A stretch of 6,243 bases of DNA from Gemmatimonadaceae bacterium (GTDB taxonomy: Bacteria; Gemmatimonadota; Gemmatimonadetes; Gemmatimonadales; Gemmatimonadaceae). The position numbers were made by a program, and so were the translations under genes. Each line of letters starts with the position of its first letter. Positions within the stretch are counted from its first letter, which is position 1. Shown here in pieces: positions 1-6,243 of this stretch. The notes under the pieces are model-generated. The model ran no database searches, was not told the origin of the DNA, and worked only from the letters and a program-made list of their open reading frames with translations. The stretch spans positions 1 through 6,243 of the forward strand of contig JANYKY010000485.1 of NCBI GenBank assembly GCA_025357975.1. The letters are read 5' to 3'.

Positions 1-221
1 ACGCAATCATCCGCTTTGAGCAAGATGGTCCGGTGAAGCGAGTCGAGATAGTTCTGCACGCGCCTTCTAAACGCGACCTTGTCGCGCGCGCTGAGTCGCG
101 ATACTACGGTCTCGCGCTGACCGCTGCGCTAGAGCGTCTCAACGCGCAGATCCGGACCGTGCGCGATTCCGCGAAGACTGCAAAGCGCGCTGGAGCCGTC
201 AGGTCGGTGGCACAGGCGTGA
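1..221 (+). CDS. hpf: Ribosome hibernation promoting factor (HPF/RaiA, S30AE family), C-terminal part only
   Basis: The reading frame is open from the first bases of the window (first full codon at 3) to a TGA at 219-221, giving 72 visible residues. The true start lies upstream; the in-frame GTG at 33 is an internal valine. The visible part has the end of the S30AE fold: a strand around VKRVEIVLHAP, an acidic-aromatic turn (AESRYYGLAL), then a long helix ending LERLNAQIRTVRD. Proteins of this family bind the decoding centre of the 30S subunit and idle ribosomes in stationary phase or starvation. After the helix there is only a short basic, alanine-rich tail, so this looks like the short HPF type without the C-terminal dimerisation domain of long HPF. 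The stop overlaps the GTG start of hprK (GTGA), implying coupled translation. The turn before the helix is somewhat diverged, so the family call is good but not certain. Confidence 0.8.
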   Translation, partial: AIIRFEQDGPVKRVEIVLHAPSKRDLVARAESRYYGLALTAALERLNAQIRTVRDSAKTAKRAGAVRSVAQA

Positions 222-1195
222 GTCGAACGCTCAGCGTTCGACTATTTCTCGAACGATCGGGCGAATCGCTCAATCTTCACGATCTGAATGACGGCATCGG
301 CCTCGATTGTCCCATACCGAGCGCCGAAATCTCGAGCCCAGGGCTCGCACTCGCCGGTTATGTCGATCGATTCGTTGCAGCGCGGCTGCAGGTGCTCGGC
401 GAAACAGAAATCACCTACCTCGTCTCGCTGTCGGCATCAGAGCGAACGCAAATCGCGAAGAAATTCTTCAGCTTTCCGATTCCCGCAGTCATCATCACCA
501 AGAATCAAGCTCCGCCAGGCGAACTTCGCGAAGCGGCCGCTGCTGCTGGGATCGCGCTGCTGGTGACAGAGCTAAAGACAGCCGAGTTCTATCGGCGTAT
601 AAAGCCGGTGCTCGAGGCGGAATTCGCAGAGACGACGACTCTTCACGGATCACTGGCCGACGTCTTCGGAGTCGGACTGTTCTTTACTGGCCAAAGTGGA
701 ATTGGAAAGTCAGAGTGCGTACTCGATCTCGTCGAGCGGGGACACCGCCTTGTTGCCGACGATCTGGTGATTGCAACCCGGAGAGGTAACGACGTTCTGA
801 TCGGACGTGGTCACGAGTTGCAGCGGCATCACATGGAAATCCGCGGCGTTGGGCTGATCGATGTGCCGCACATCTTCGGTGTGCGTGCCGTCAGGCAACA
901 AAAGCGGATTGAAGTGGTCGTGCGGCTTGAAGAATGGAATCAGAACGCCACGGTCGAGCGAACAGGGCTGGACACCAAGTACACGACGATACTCGACGTT
1001 CAAATTCCAATTATCACGATTCCGCTCAATCCCGGGAAGAACATTACCGTCATCGCCGAAGTCATTGCGTTGAATCATCTGCTGCGGTACTCGGGTATAA
1101 ATACAGCTCAGGACTTTAATGACCGGCTGATTGGACGGATGAAGCAGGCCGCGGCCGGCAACGTAAGGGAGTATTTGCAGGAAGATGACGAGTAG
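218..1195 (+). CDS. hprK: HPr kinase/phosphorylase
   Basis: This bifunctional cytoplasmic enzyme phosphorylates HPr on Ser46 with ATP or pyrophosphate and removes the phosphate again, setting PTS activity and carbon regulation. At 325 residues it is near the usual 310-330. The N-terminal domain (about 1-130) has the family-like stretch SSPGLALAGYVDRF. The kinase domain (about 131-310) begins with TTTLHGSLADVFGVG and carries the P-loop GQSGIGKS at 158-165, then RGHRLVADD with His176 and the catalytic-region Asp181-Asp182, the family signature MEIRGVGLID from 206, and IPLNPGKNITVIAEV near the C-terminal helix. All expected catalytic motifs are intact. The start is a GTG at 218 overlapping the hpf stop, with only a weak AGG-type ribosome site before it. 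The gene runs 11 bases into the EIIA gene downstream. Its target HPr is encoded later in the same operon. Identification is secure. Confidence 0.97.
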   Translation: MSRTLSVRLFLERSGESLNLHDLNDGIGLDCPIPSAEISSPGLALAGYVDRFVAARLQVLGETEITYLVSLSASERTQIAKKFFSFPIPAVIITKNQAPPGELREAAAAAGIALLVTELKTAEFYRRIKPVLEAEFAETTTLHGSLADVFGVGLFFTGQSGIGKSECVLDLVERGHRLVADDLVIATRRGNDVLIGRGHELQRHHMEIRGVGLIDVPHIFGVRAVRQQKRIEVVVRLEEWNQNATVERTGLDTKYTTILDVQIPIITIPLNPGKNITVIAEVIALNHLLRYSGINTAQDFNDRLIGRMKQAAAGNVREYLQEDDE

Positions 1196-1640
1196 CGAAC
1201 CAGGGCACGACTCTGCGGAGCATGAGGATGCTCCGCGTGCGATTGTCGCGGGTCACGGCGCACTTCCGCAGGGACTTGTGAATGCCGTTGACTGCATATC
1301 GGGTTGCGGATCCGTGTTCGTCGCGCTGTCGAACTTTGGTCTCGCCGGTAGCGACATCGAGGGTCAACTTCGGGAAAAAGCCGCGGAATTCGGGATCAAA
1401 GTCTTTTTCACCGATCTCCCCGGAGGCAGTGCAACAGTGGCAGTCCGGCGAATGATGCGTACTGATCCCAGCCTTGTGCTGATTACCGGGGCAAACCTAA
1501 GTGCGCTTCTCGAATTTGTTTTTCAGCCCGATGCTACGCCCGCTGATGCTGCACGCCACGCCGCCGAAAAGGGAAGAGCGACCATAGTCGTTGCCGGGAA
1601 CACCGCTGTTCCTGCGTCAGTGGACGCTGGCAGCAAGTAA
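1185..1640 (+). CDS. PTS mannose/fructose/sorbose-family EIIA component
   Basis: This is the cytoplasmic phosphocarrier that takes phosphate from HPr and passes it to EIIB. Family evidence: the strand-turn AIVAGHGALPQGL puts the expected phospho-histidine at His24; LPGGSATVAVRRMM matches the conserved GGS loop, and TGANLSALLEF matches the TGxNLPMLLE helix of EIIA-Man. At 151 residues it is a stand-alone domain, not the EIIAB fusion seen in E. coli ManX. About 18 polar residues precede the first strand, longer than most relatives. ATG 1185 is the only usable start: no other ATG, GTG or TTG occurs in frame before the active site, and a TAA lies in frame at 1164. The start sits inside the last codons of hprK; AAGGGAG at 1165-1171 is a possible, rather distant, ribosome site. 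The stop forms TAATG with the EIIB start. The sugar specificity cannot be read from EIIA. Confidence 0.93.
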   Translation: MTSSEPGHDSAEHEDAPRAIVAGHGALPQGLVNAVDCISGCGSVFVALSNFGLAGSDIEGQLREKAAEFGIKVFFTDLPGGSATVAVRRMMRTDPSLVLITGANLSALLEFVFQPDATPADAARHAAEKGRATIVVAGNTAVPASVDAGSK

Positions 1641-2143
1641 TGTCCGTCACGCTTTACCGAATCGATGATCGGCTTATTCACGGACAGGTCGTCGTAGGCT
1701 GGGGTCAGCCACTGAACATCGGCTTCATCGTTCTCGTCGACGACGACATCGCATGCTGTGACTGGGAACAGGATCTCTATCGGATGGGCGTCCCACCCGA
1801 AATGGAAATTGTTTTTACAGACGTCAAGGGCGCCATCAGCAATCATGCCGGATACGTGAGTGACAAGCGGCGCGGAATTGTCGTCACTCCGGATATCGCG
1901 ACCATGCACCGCCTCGTGGATGGTGTGAAGACGATCGGTGACGTAAACGTTGGCGGAATTCATTACAAGGCTGGCCGTACGCCGCGATTGCGGTACGCGT
2001 TCCTCAGTCCGGAAGAAGAGCGCGAGCTATCGGTAATTGCGGAGCACGGAGTCCGTGTCACCGCTCAGGACGTTCCGAACGCACGGCAGGTTTCAATCGC
2101 GGAACTACTCTTGTCGAAGCCAGTGGAAGAAAAATCAGCATGA
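1640..2143 (+). CDS. PTS mannose/fructose/sorbose-family EIIB component
   Basis: This cytoplasmic protein receives phosphate from EIIA and hands it to the sugar during transport through EIIC/EIID. The N-terminus carries the diagnostic RIDDRLIHGQV motif, with the phospho-histidine at His14, followed by IVLVDDDIA, a strand-turn typical of the family, and later VNVGGIHYKAG, matching the conserved NVGG segment. At 167 residues it is the normal length for a separate EIIB of this family (about 155-165). The ATG shares its A with the EIIA stop (TAATG) and no clear Shine-Dalgarno is visible, so re-initiation by ribosomes finishing EIIA is likely. Its own end overlaps the EIIC start by four bases (ATGA). 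All expected active-site residues are present. Confidence 0.95.
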   Translation: MSVTLYRIDDRLIHGQVVVGWGQPLNIGFIVLVDDDIACCDWEQDLYRMGVPPEMEIVFTDVKGAISNHAGYVSDKRRGIVVTPDIATMHRLVDGVKTIGDVNVGGIHYKAGRTPRLRYAFLSPEEERELSVIAEHGVRVTAQDVPNARQVSIAELLLSKPVEEKSA

Positions 2144-2823
2144 TCCTGGTCGACTTGCTCCCGATCATCCTGCTTGGAGCATTTCTCGGAATGGATGTGG
2201 TGAGTTTTCCCCAGGCGATGATCTCGAGACCAATAGTTGCGGCGACCGCTGCGGGGGCGTTCATTGGCAACGCGCCAGCGGGGCTTATCATGGGTGCCAT
2301 ACTCGAGCTTCTCGCCCTCGAGATGCTTCCTTTCGGCGCTTCGCGATATCCCGAGTGGGGGTCGGCGAGTGTCGTCGGGGGAACCTTATACGCGGAAAGT
2401 TGGGGATCGCCGGCCGGTGCCTTGACTGCGAGCCTCCTCGCCGCGCTCCTCACCGCGATGGTCAGCGGATGGAGCATGGTGAAGCTGCGCAGGCTCAACG
2501 CATTGCGATCCGCGACAGTTCGGGAAGAGCTGGATCGCGGCTCGGCGTCGGCCATCGCCGGCCTTCAACTTTTCGGATTGACCGCCGACCTCGTGCGGGG
2601 AGCGCTTGTAACGATGGTCGCGATGCTCGTGTTCTCGCCGATCGTGCCAGCAATTGTCGGCCGGTGGTCGGTTGACGCGAGATTGTCTCGCGCAATTGTT
2701 GTAGGTGTTGTCGCCGCAGTCGCGGCCGGTGCCATATGGAAAATCTTTCATTCGGTGTCGGGGGCGCGACTGCTCTTTATCGCGGGGCTGGCGATCGGTG
2801 CGGTACTGGTGGTTCTGCGATAG
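2140..2823 (+). CDS. PTS mannose/sorbose-family EIIC membrane component
   Basis: This integral membrane subunit forms the sugar path together with EIID. At 227 residues it is clearly hydrophobic, with likely membrane segments near residues 5-20, 30-62, 75-115, 150-175, 180-200 and 207-226. The family core is visible: MDVVSFPQAMISRP (Asp19, Gln25, Arg30-Pro31), then GNAPAGLIMGAILELLAL, whose Glu56 aligns with the conserved glutamate of the LExxAL segment of ManY, then PFGASRYPEWG. A charged loop (about 115-135) separates the halves. It is shorter than typical relatives such as ManY (about 266), mainly in the C-terminal half. A GGAAGA at 2125-2130 is a plausible ribosome site nine bases before the ATG. 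It overlaps EIIB by ATGA and EIID by TAGTG. The family is clear; the transported sugar is not. Confidence 0.9.
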   Translation: MILVDLLPIILLGAFLGMDVVSFPQAMISRPIVAATAAGAFIGNAPAGLIMGAILELLALEMLPFGASRYPEWGSASVVGGTLYAESWGSPAGALTASLLAALLTAMVSGWSMVKLRRLNALRSATVREELDRGSASAIAGLQLFGLTADLVRGALVTMVAMLVFSPIVPAIVGRWSVDARLSRAIVVGVVAAVAAGAIWKIFHSVSGARLLFIAGLAIGAVLVVLR

Positions 2824-3608
2824 TGACGTCGAGTCTCACATCGCCTCCGGGCGAAAGCCGGGTATCGCTGCCGGCCACAACGTGGCTTCGCGTTTTTTTC
2901 CGGCTCTTCGCGGTTCAGGGCTCATGGAACTACGAAACGCTTCTTGGCAACGGAATCGCGTTTTGCATGGAGCCGGCTTTGCGGCTGCTTCCGAGCGGCC
3001 GAGACAATCCGCGTTATGCGGAGGCGCTTGCACGTCATGCTCGCTACTTCAATGCTCACCCGTACTTTGCCGGTGTCGCTGTCGGCGCTCTTGCCCGTGC
3101 CGAGCTCGACGGAGTATCTCCCGCGCTGATTGAGCGATTTCGAACGGCGCTTGGTGGTCCGCTCGGCAGCGTAGGCGACCGCCTGGTCTGGGCGAGCTGG
3201 CTTCCGCTGTGTTCTTTGCTTGCGCTGGCCGCGTTCGGATACGGCGCTCGGCCGTCACTCGTGATTGCTATCTTTTTGGGGACATACAACGCGGGTCACT
3301 TGTTCCTGCGGGCTTGGGGCCTGCGCGCCGGCTTCAGCAAAGGCCTTCGAGTCGCAAGCGCGCTTGGTAATCCCATACTTCGCAAAGGACCACAGGTCGT
3401 CGGCAGCGCTGCGGCCTTGCTTGCGGGGATTGCAATCCCACTCGCAGCGAGTCGCGTCATTGGCAACGGTCGATTCCTCGCGGCCGAAATTATTCTGGTT
3501 GCAATGCTGGGCGGTGTGGTGTTCGCTCGTTTCGGTGGACGGGTCGAAGGCTGGCGGCTGTCGCTGGTAATTCTCGGACTGTTCGTTTTCTTCTCGGTGA
3601 TTCGCTAA
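2823..3608 (+). CDS. PTS mannose-family EIID membrane component
   Basis: EIID is the second membrane subunit, found only in the mannose-family PTS. The start chosen is the GTG at 2823, which shares its G with the EIIC stop (TAGTG) and gives 261 residues. A longer version from ATG 2736 would overlap EIIC by 88 bases and add 29 residues with no family resemblance. In the 261-residue form: QGSWNYE at 32-38 matches the QxSWNxE segment, RHARYFNAHP at 71-80 matches the RHLEFFNTxP motif, and GGPLGSVGD at 111-119 matches the GPLAGxGD loop. A hydrophobic stretch with the ThrTyrAsn-type segment and GFSKG follows, then two or three C-terminal membrane segments. It is somewhat shorter than ManZ (about 285), the loss lying near the C-terminal end. 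Its stop overlaps the HPr start (TAATG). Confidence 0.9.
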   Translation: MTSSLTSPPGESRVSLPATTWLRVFFRLFAVQGSWNYETLLGNGIAFCMEPALRLLPSGRDNPRYAEALARHARYFNAHPYFAGVAVGALARAELDGVSPALIERFRTALGGPLGSVGDRLVWASWLPLCSLLALAAFGYGARPSLVIAIFLGTYNAGHLFLRAWGLRAGFSKGLRVASALGNPILRKGPQVVGSAAALLAGIAIPLAASRVIGNGRFLAAEIILVAMLGGVVFARFGGRVEGWRLSLVILGLFVFFSVIR

Positions 3609-3871
3609 TGGCTGAACGCAGCGCGCAGATTGTCAACAAGCAGGGAATACATGCTCGCCCGGCCGCGGAGATCGTGAAAACGGCATCGCGGTTCAAGAGC
3701 AACATCATCATTGTGCGGGAAGATCTCGAGGTCAACGCGAAAAGCATCATGGGCGTGATGATGCTGGCGGCCGAACATGGATCGTCGGTGACGATTCGTG
3801 CGGATGGAGACGATGCGGATGCCGCGACCGACGCGATCTGTAAGGTGATCGCTGACGGTTTTGGAGAATAA
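3608..3871 (+). CDS. ptsH: HPr, phosphocarrier protein of the PTS
   Basis: This small cytoplasmic protein carries phosphate from enzyme I to EIIA. At 87 residues it is full length. The GIHARPA motif places the phospho-histidine at His15, followed by Arg17 as in all active HPr proteins. The regulatory segment VNAKSIMGVMMLAA puts a serine exactly at position 46, the residue phosphorylated by HPr kinase in Bacillus-type regulation. The presence of hprK in the same operon makes Ser46 phosphorylation very likely here. The ATG overlaps the EIID stop (TAATG) with no evident Shine-Dalgarno, suggesting coupling. The TAA stop is directly followed by the ATG of enzyme I. The gene could be called an Npr-type paralogue if another HPr exists in the genome, but a partner enzyme I next door argues for a general HPr. 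Confidence 0.96.
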   Translation: MAERSAQIVNKQGIHARPAAEIVKTASRFKSNIIIVREDLEVNAKSIMGVMMLAAEHGSSVTIRADGDDADAATDAICKVIADGFGE

Positions 3872-5698
3872 ATGACTGGCGAGCGCGCGGCGATGGAGGG
3901 CAGGATGATCGGCATGCCGGCTTCTCCCGGCATCGTCATCGGTACCGTGCATCTTCTTTTGTGGGAAGTTCCGGAAGTTCCAAACAGGATCGTGAGCGAT
4001 GAAGCGATTCCGGGTGAGATCGAGCGTTTCCATGACGCCGTCGAGAAGGGCAAGCAACGACTTCTTCAGGTAAAGGAGCGGGCCGAAAAGCACGCCGGCG
4101 AACAGGAAGCGGCCATCTTCGAGGTGCAGGTTGCAATTCTCTCGGATGCAGAGCTGCTGAAGAGCGTCGAGGCACTGATCAACCAGAACCTGGGCGCAGA
4201 AAAGGCGTTCGATCTCGTTCTGATAGAATGGCGGCAGAACTTTGCTCGTCACGTGCAGCCGATGATTCGCGAACGTGTTGGTGACCTCACGGATGTGCAC
4301 ATCCGTGTGCTTTCGATATTGCTCGGGCTTCCCGATCATGATCCGGTCGACCTGCCGAAGGGCAGCAATGCGATTCTCGTCACGCATGACCTGACACCGA
4401 GCCTGACTGTGCAACTCGACAGGGAAGCGATCTCGGCGATTGCGACCGATGCGGGTACGCGGACATCGCATGTCGCGATTCTAGCTCGTTCGCTCGGATT
4501 GCCGGCCGTGGTGGGATTGCGTGATGCGACGGTGCGCCTTGTCGGTGGTGAAGAGATCATTCTCGACGGCTCGTCCGGTGTGGTTATTCCGCGCCCGACA
4601 CCCGCTCAGATGGCTGCTTACACGGATCGGGCAACCCGTGAAGCGGCAGATGCGGTCGAGTTATGCTCTCTCATCGATGCGGAGCCGGTCACCCTGGACG
4701 GGGTGAGGATTACGTTGCGCGCGAATGTCGATTTGCCGGAGGAGGCAGAGACGGCGGCGCACTCCGGTGCTGAAGGAGTTGGCCTCATGAGAACCGAGTT
4801 CCTCGTTGTCGGGCGTGCTTCGATGCCGGATGAGGAGGAGCAGTATCGGGCCTACAAGAAAGTTGTGAACGCCTTTGGCTCCATGCCTGTCGTCATCAGG
4901 ACGTTCGACATAGGGGGGGACAAGCTTCCCGTTGGCGGGCATCCGATCGAGGCGAATCCGTTCCTGGGCTGGCGCGCGATCCGGATGTGTCTCGATGAGC
5001 CGGAGTTGTTCAAGACACAACTTCGCGCGCTGCTCAGAGCCGCGATGCATGGTGATGTCCGCATCATGCTGCCTTTGGTGGTCAGCGTGGATGAGGTCCG
5101 TCAGGCGCGGCGTCTTTTGAACGAGGCAGCCGGAGAGCTCGACGCGCGCGGCGTCGAATATCGCCACGATCTGCCGCTCGGTGTGATGGTCGAGACGCCA
5201 GCCGCTGCACTCGCGGCCGACACTCTCGTCAAGGACGTGGCGTTTTTCAGCATCGGAACGAACGACCTCGTTCAGTACACGCTCGCCGTAGATCGGGGGA
5301 ACGCCAATCTCGCCAGCCGTTTTACTCCATTGCATCCGGCTGTACTGCGGCTGATCAAGCGCACTGTCGAGGTTGGGCATGCAAGCGGTCTCGAGGTAAG
5401 TGTGTGCGGAGAGATGGCGTCCCAGCCCATCATGGCGTTCGCCCTGATAGGGCTTGGCGTGCGGCAGTTGAGTGTCGCAGCGAGGTCAGTACCACTCGTG
5501 AAGAGGATCTTGCGAGGTGTGAGCGCCAGTATCGCGGCCGAAGCAGCAAACGCGGCGCTTGCGACGGGAACGGCGCGCGAGGCAGAGCGGGAGCTACGCA
5601 GCCGTCTGCTCTCTGCCTTTGGTGACGCAGAGTTTCTGCGGGATGGGTTGCCCGAGTACGTGGACGGGAATACGTTTGAAGGATTCGGCGGACCTTAA
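3872..5698 (+). CDS. ptsI: PTS enzyme I (phosphoenolpyruvate-protein phosphotransferase)
   Basis: Enzyme I starts the PTS relay by transferring phosphate from PEP to its own histidine and then to HPr. Domains in order: N-terminal HPr-binding and phosphohistidine region (to about 240), with [20 protein letters not shown] carrying His200; then the PEP-binding barrel with [59 protein letters not shown] and the catalytic Cys512 in VSVCGEMA. All key motifs are intact. ATG 3872 abuts the HPr stop and has GGAGA at 3863-3867. However, ATG 3905 (residue 12) has a better GGAGGG just upstream and would give an N-terminus ([10 protein letters not shown]) like E. coli enzyme I; the histidine would then be 189 and the cysteine 501, almost the E. 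coli numbers (189 and 502). The C-terminus is about 20-25 residues longer than in E. coli (575). There is no fused GAF or EIIA domain. Confidence 0.97.
   Translation: MTGERAAMEGRMIGMPASPGIVIGTVHLLLWEVPEVPNRIVSDEAIPGEIERFHDAVEKGKQRLLQVKERAEKHAGEQEAAIFEVQVAILSDAELLKSVEALINQNLGAEKAFDLVLIEWRQNFARHVQPMIRERVGDLTDVHIRVLSILLGLPDHDPVDLPKGSNAILVTHDLTPSLTVQLDREAISAIATDAGTRTSHVAILARSLGLPAVVGLRDATVRLVGGEEIILDGSSGVVIPRPTPAQMAAYTDRATREAADAVELCSLIDAEPVTLDGVRITLRANVDLPEEAETAAHSGAEGVGLMRTEFLVVGRASMPDEEEQYRAYKKVVNAFGSMPVVIRTFDIGGDKLPVGGHPIEANPFLGWRAIRMCLDEPELFKTQLRALLRAAMHGDVRIMLPLVVSVDEVRQARRLLNEAAGELDARGVEYRHDLPLGVMVETPAAALAADTLVKDVAFFSIGTNDLVQYTLAVDRGNANLASRFTPLHPAVLRLIKRTVEVGHASGLEVSVCGEMASQPIMAFALIGLGVRQLSVAARSVPLVKRILRGVSASIAAEAANAALATGTAREAERELRSRLLSAFGDAEFLRDGLPEYVDGNTFEGFGGP
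3895..3900 (+). promoter_or_regulatory. Internal ribosome binding site that may set the enzyme I start at 3905
   Basis: GGAGGG lies four bases before an in-frame ATG at 3905-3907. It is a closer match to the anti-Shine-Dalgarno than the GGAGA before ATG 3872. Protein similarity at the N-terminus also favours 3905, so the first 11 codons of the longer form may be untranslated or used as an alternative start. Confidence 0.5.
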
Positions 5699-5773
5699 GA
5701 CGAAGGTCAAGACCAATGCCGGCACGAATCGTACGGCGTGCTCGCAGTCCGCATCTCCCCCGTCCCAATCCCC

Positions 5774-5778
5774 AGGGA
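5774..5778 (+). promoter_or_regulatory. Ribosome binding site of metK
   Basis: AGGGA sits five bases before the GTG at 5784. No other ATG, GTG or TTG occurs in the metK frame between the end of enzyme I and 5784, so this site supports the GTG as the true start. The 85-base gap (5699-5783) that contains it shows no hairpin followed by a T tract and no recognisable promoter or SAM riboswitch. Confidence 0.6.
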
Positions 5779-5783
5779 ATATC

Positions 5784-6243
5784 GTGCTCGATCGACATCT
5801 GTTTACATCTGAATCAGTTACCGAGGGTCATCCCGACAAGGTAGCCGACCAGATCTCGGACGCCATTCTGGACGCAATCCTGACTGACGATCCTCTCGCG
5901 CGCGTGGCGTGCGAAACCCTCGTGACCACTGGTCTCGCCTGCGTTGCCGGTGAGATCACGACTTCTACCTACGTTTCCTTCCCGGATATCGTCCGCGAAA
6001 CTATCGAGCGCATTGGTTACACGGATGCGAGCTATGGCTTTGACTTCAAGACCTGCGCTGTGGTCAGCACGATTGGCCGTCAGTCGCGTGACATTGGCCA
6101 GGGGGTCGATACCGGCGGTGCCGGCGACCAGGGCATGATGTTCGGATATGCGTCGGACGAAACGCCCGAGCTGATGCCGCTTCCAATCATGCTTGCCCAT
6201 CGCCTCACACGTCAGCTCGCTGAGTGCAGAAGGAATGGCGGCG
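5784..6243 (+). CDS. metK: S-adenosylmethionine synthetase, N-terminal part (cut by window end)
   Basis: This cytoplasmic enzyme makes S-adenosylmethionine from methionine and ATP. The first 153 codons are present, about 40 percent of the usual 380-400 residues, and the frame runs open off the right edge. The start is a GTG with a good ribosome site; the N-terminus [15 protein letters not shown] is textbook for the family, with the ATP-site His16 and metal-binding Asp18. Further on come [17 protein letters not shown], then the family signature [12 protein letters not shown] from residue 112, then [12 protein letters not shown]. The loop before GAGDQG is short ([10 protein letters not shown]) compared with E. 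coli MetK, where about five more residues occur. The gene lies 85 bases after enzyme I on the same strand with no terminator seen between, so it may be read from the PTS operon, though a separate promoter in the gap cannot be ruled out. Confidence 0.97.
   Translation, partial: MLDRHLFTSESVTEGHPDKVADQISDAILDAILTDDPLARVACETLVTTGLACVAGEITTSTYVSFPDIVRETIERIGYTDASYGFDFKTCAVVSTIGRQSRDIGQGVDTGGAGDQGMMFGYASDETPELMPLPIMLAHRLTRQLAECRRNGG

Noticed and set aside
33..221. A stand-alone 62-residue protein starting at GTG 33
   Set aside because: The frame is open upstream to the window edge and the residues before GTG 33 continue the S30AE domain, so this is the end of a longer hpf gene.
2037..2675. Plus-strand open frame of 212 codons overlapping EIIB and EIIC
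   Set aside because: It is an alternative frame of two well-identified genes; its product is arginine- and serine-rich with no domain.
3605..4471. Long open frame on the minus strand (288 codons) opposite HPr and enzyme I
   Set aside because: It lies wholly opposite two genes with clear family motifs, has no recognisable domain, and is the kind of antisense frame expected in GC-rich coding DNA.
4661..5380. Minus-strand open frame (239 codons) opposite enzyme I
   Set aside because: It is antisense to the PEP-binding barrel of enzyme I and its product shows no family likeness, only low-complexity charged sequence.
5722..5741. Possible hairpin GCACG/CGTGC after enzyme I as a terminator
   Set aside because: The stem is only five base pairs with a ten-base loop and is not followed by a T tract, so it does not qualify as an intrinsic terminator.
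5716..5840. Short ORF from ATG 5716 in the gap before metK, considered as a leader peptide
   Set aside because: It runs into the metK coding region in another frame, has no clear ribosome site, no methionine-rich stretch and no attenuator hairpins.

Overview
The window is a single run of + strand genes. It reads as one tightly packed operon for a complete mannose-family phosphotransferase system (PTS) and its HPr kinase, with a ribosome-hibernation gene at the left edge and metK at the right edge. The DNA is moderately GC-rich and codon use looks even from gene to gene. I see no mobile element, CRISPR array, tRNA or rRNA. The presence of HPr kinase together with mannose-family EIIA/B/C/D, and the lack of ptsN and rapZ next to hprK (they usually sit there in proteobacteria), point to a non-proteobacterial, probably Gram-negative lineage. 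My best guess from the look of the proteins and the gene order is Gemmatimonadota. That is recognition rather than proof, and confidence is moderate at best.

Layout from left to right: the C-terminal end of a ribosome hibernation promoting factor (1-221, start outside the window); hprK (218-1195); EIIA (1185-1640); EIIB (1640-2143); EIIC (2140-2823); EIID (2823-3608, from a GTG start); HPr (3608-3871); enzyme I (3872-5698, or possibly from 3905); an 85-base gap; then metK from a GTG at 5784, cut by the window end. From hpf through enzyme I, consecutive genes overlap by 1, 4 or 11 bases or abut exactly, which suggests translational coupling along the whole chain.

Together these genes form a full phosphate relay. 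Enzyme I takes phosphate from PEP (His200 in the long form) and passes it to HPr His15, then to EIIA His24, EIIB His14 and the sugar carried by the EIIC/EIID membrane complex. HPr also keeps Ser46, the target of HPr kinase/phosphorylase encoded in the same operon, so the set can both transport and sense. No sugar-catabolic enzyme or sugar-specific regulator lies in the window, so the substrate cannot be told, and a partly regulatory role is possible.

All key catalytic residues I could locate are present and no gene is broken. The families are all known. The points worth a second look are the gene arrangement, the start sites of EIID and enzyme I, and the compact EIIC/EIID pair.
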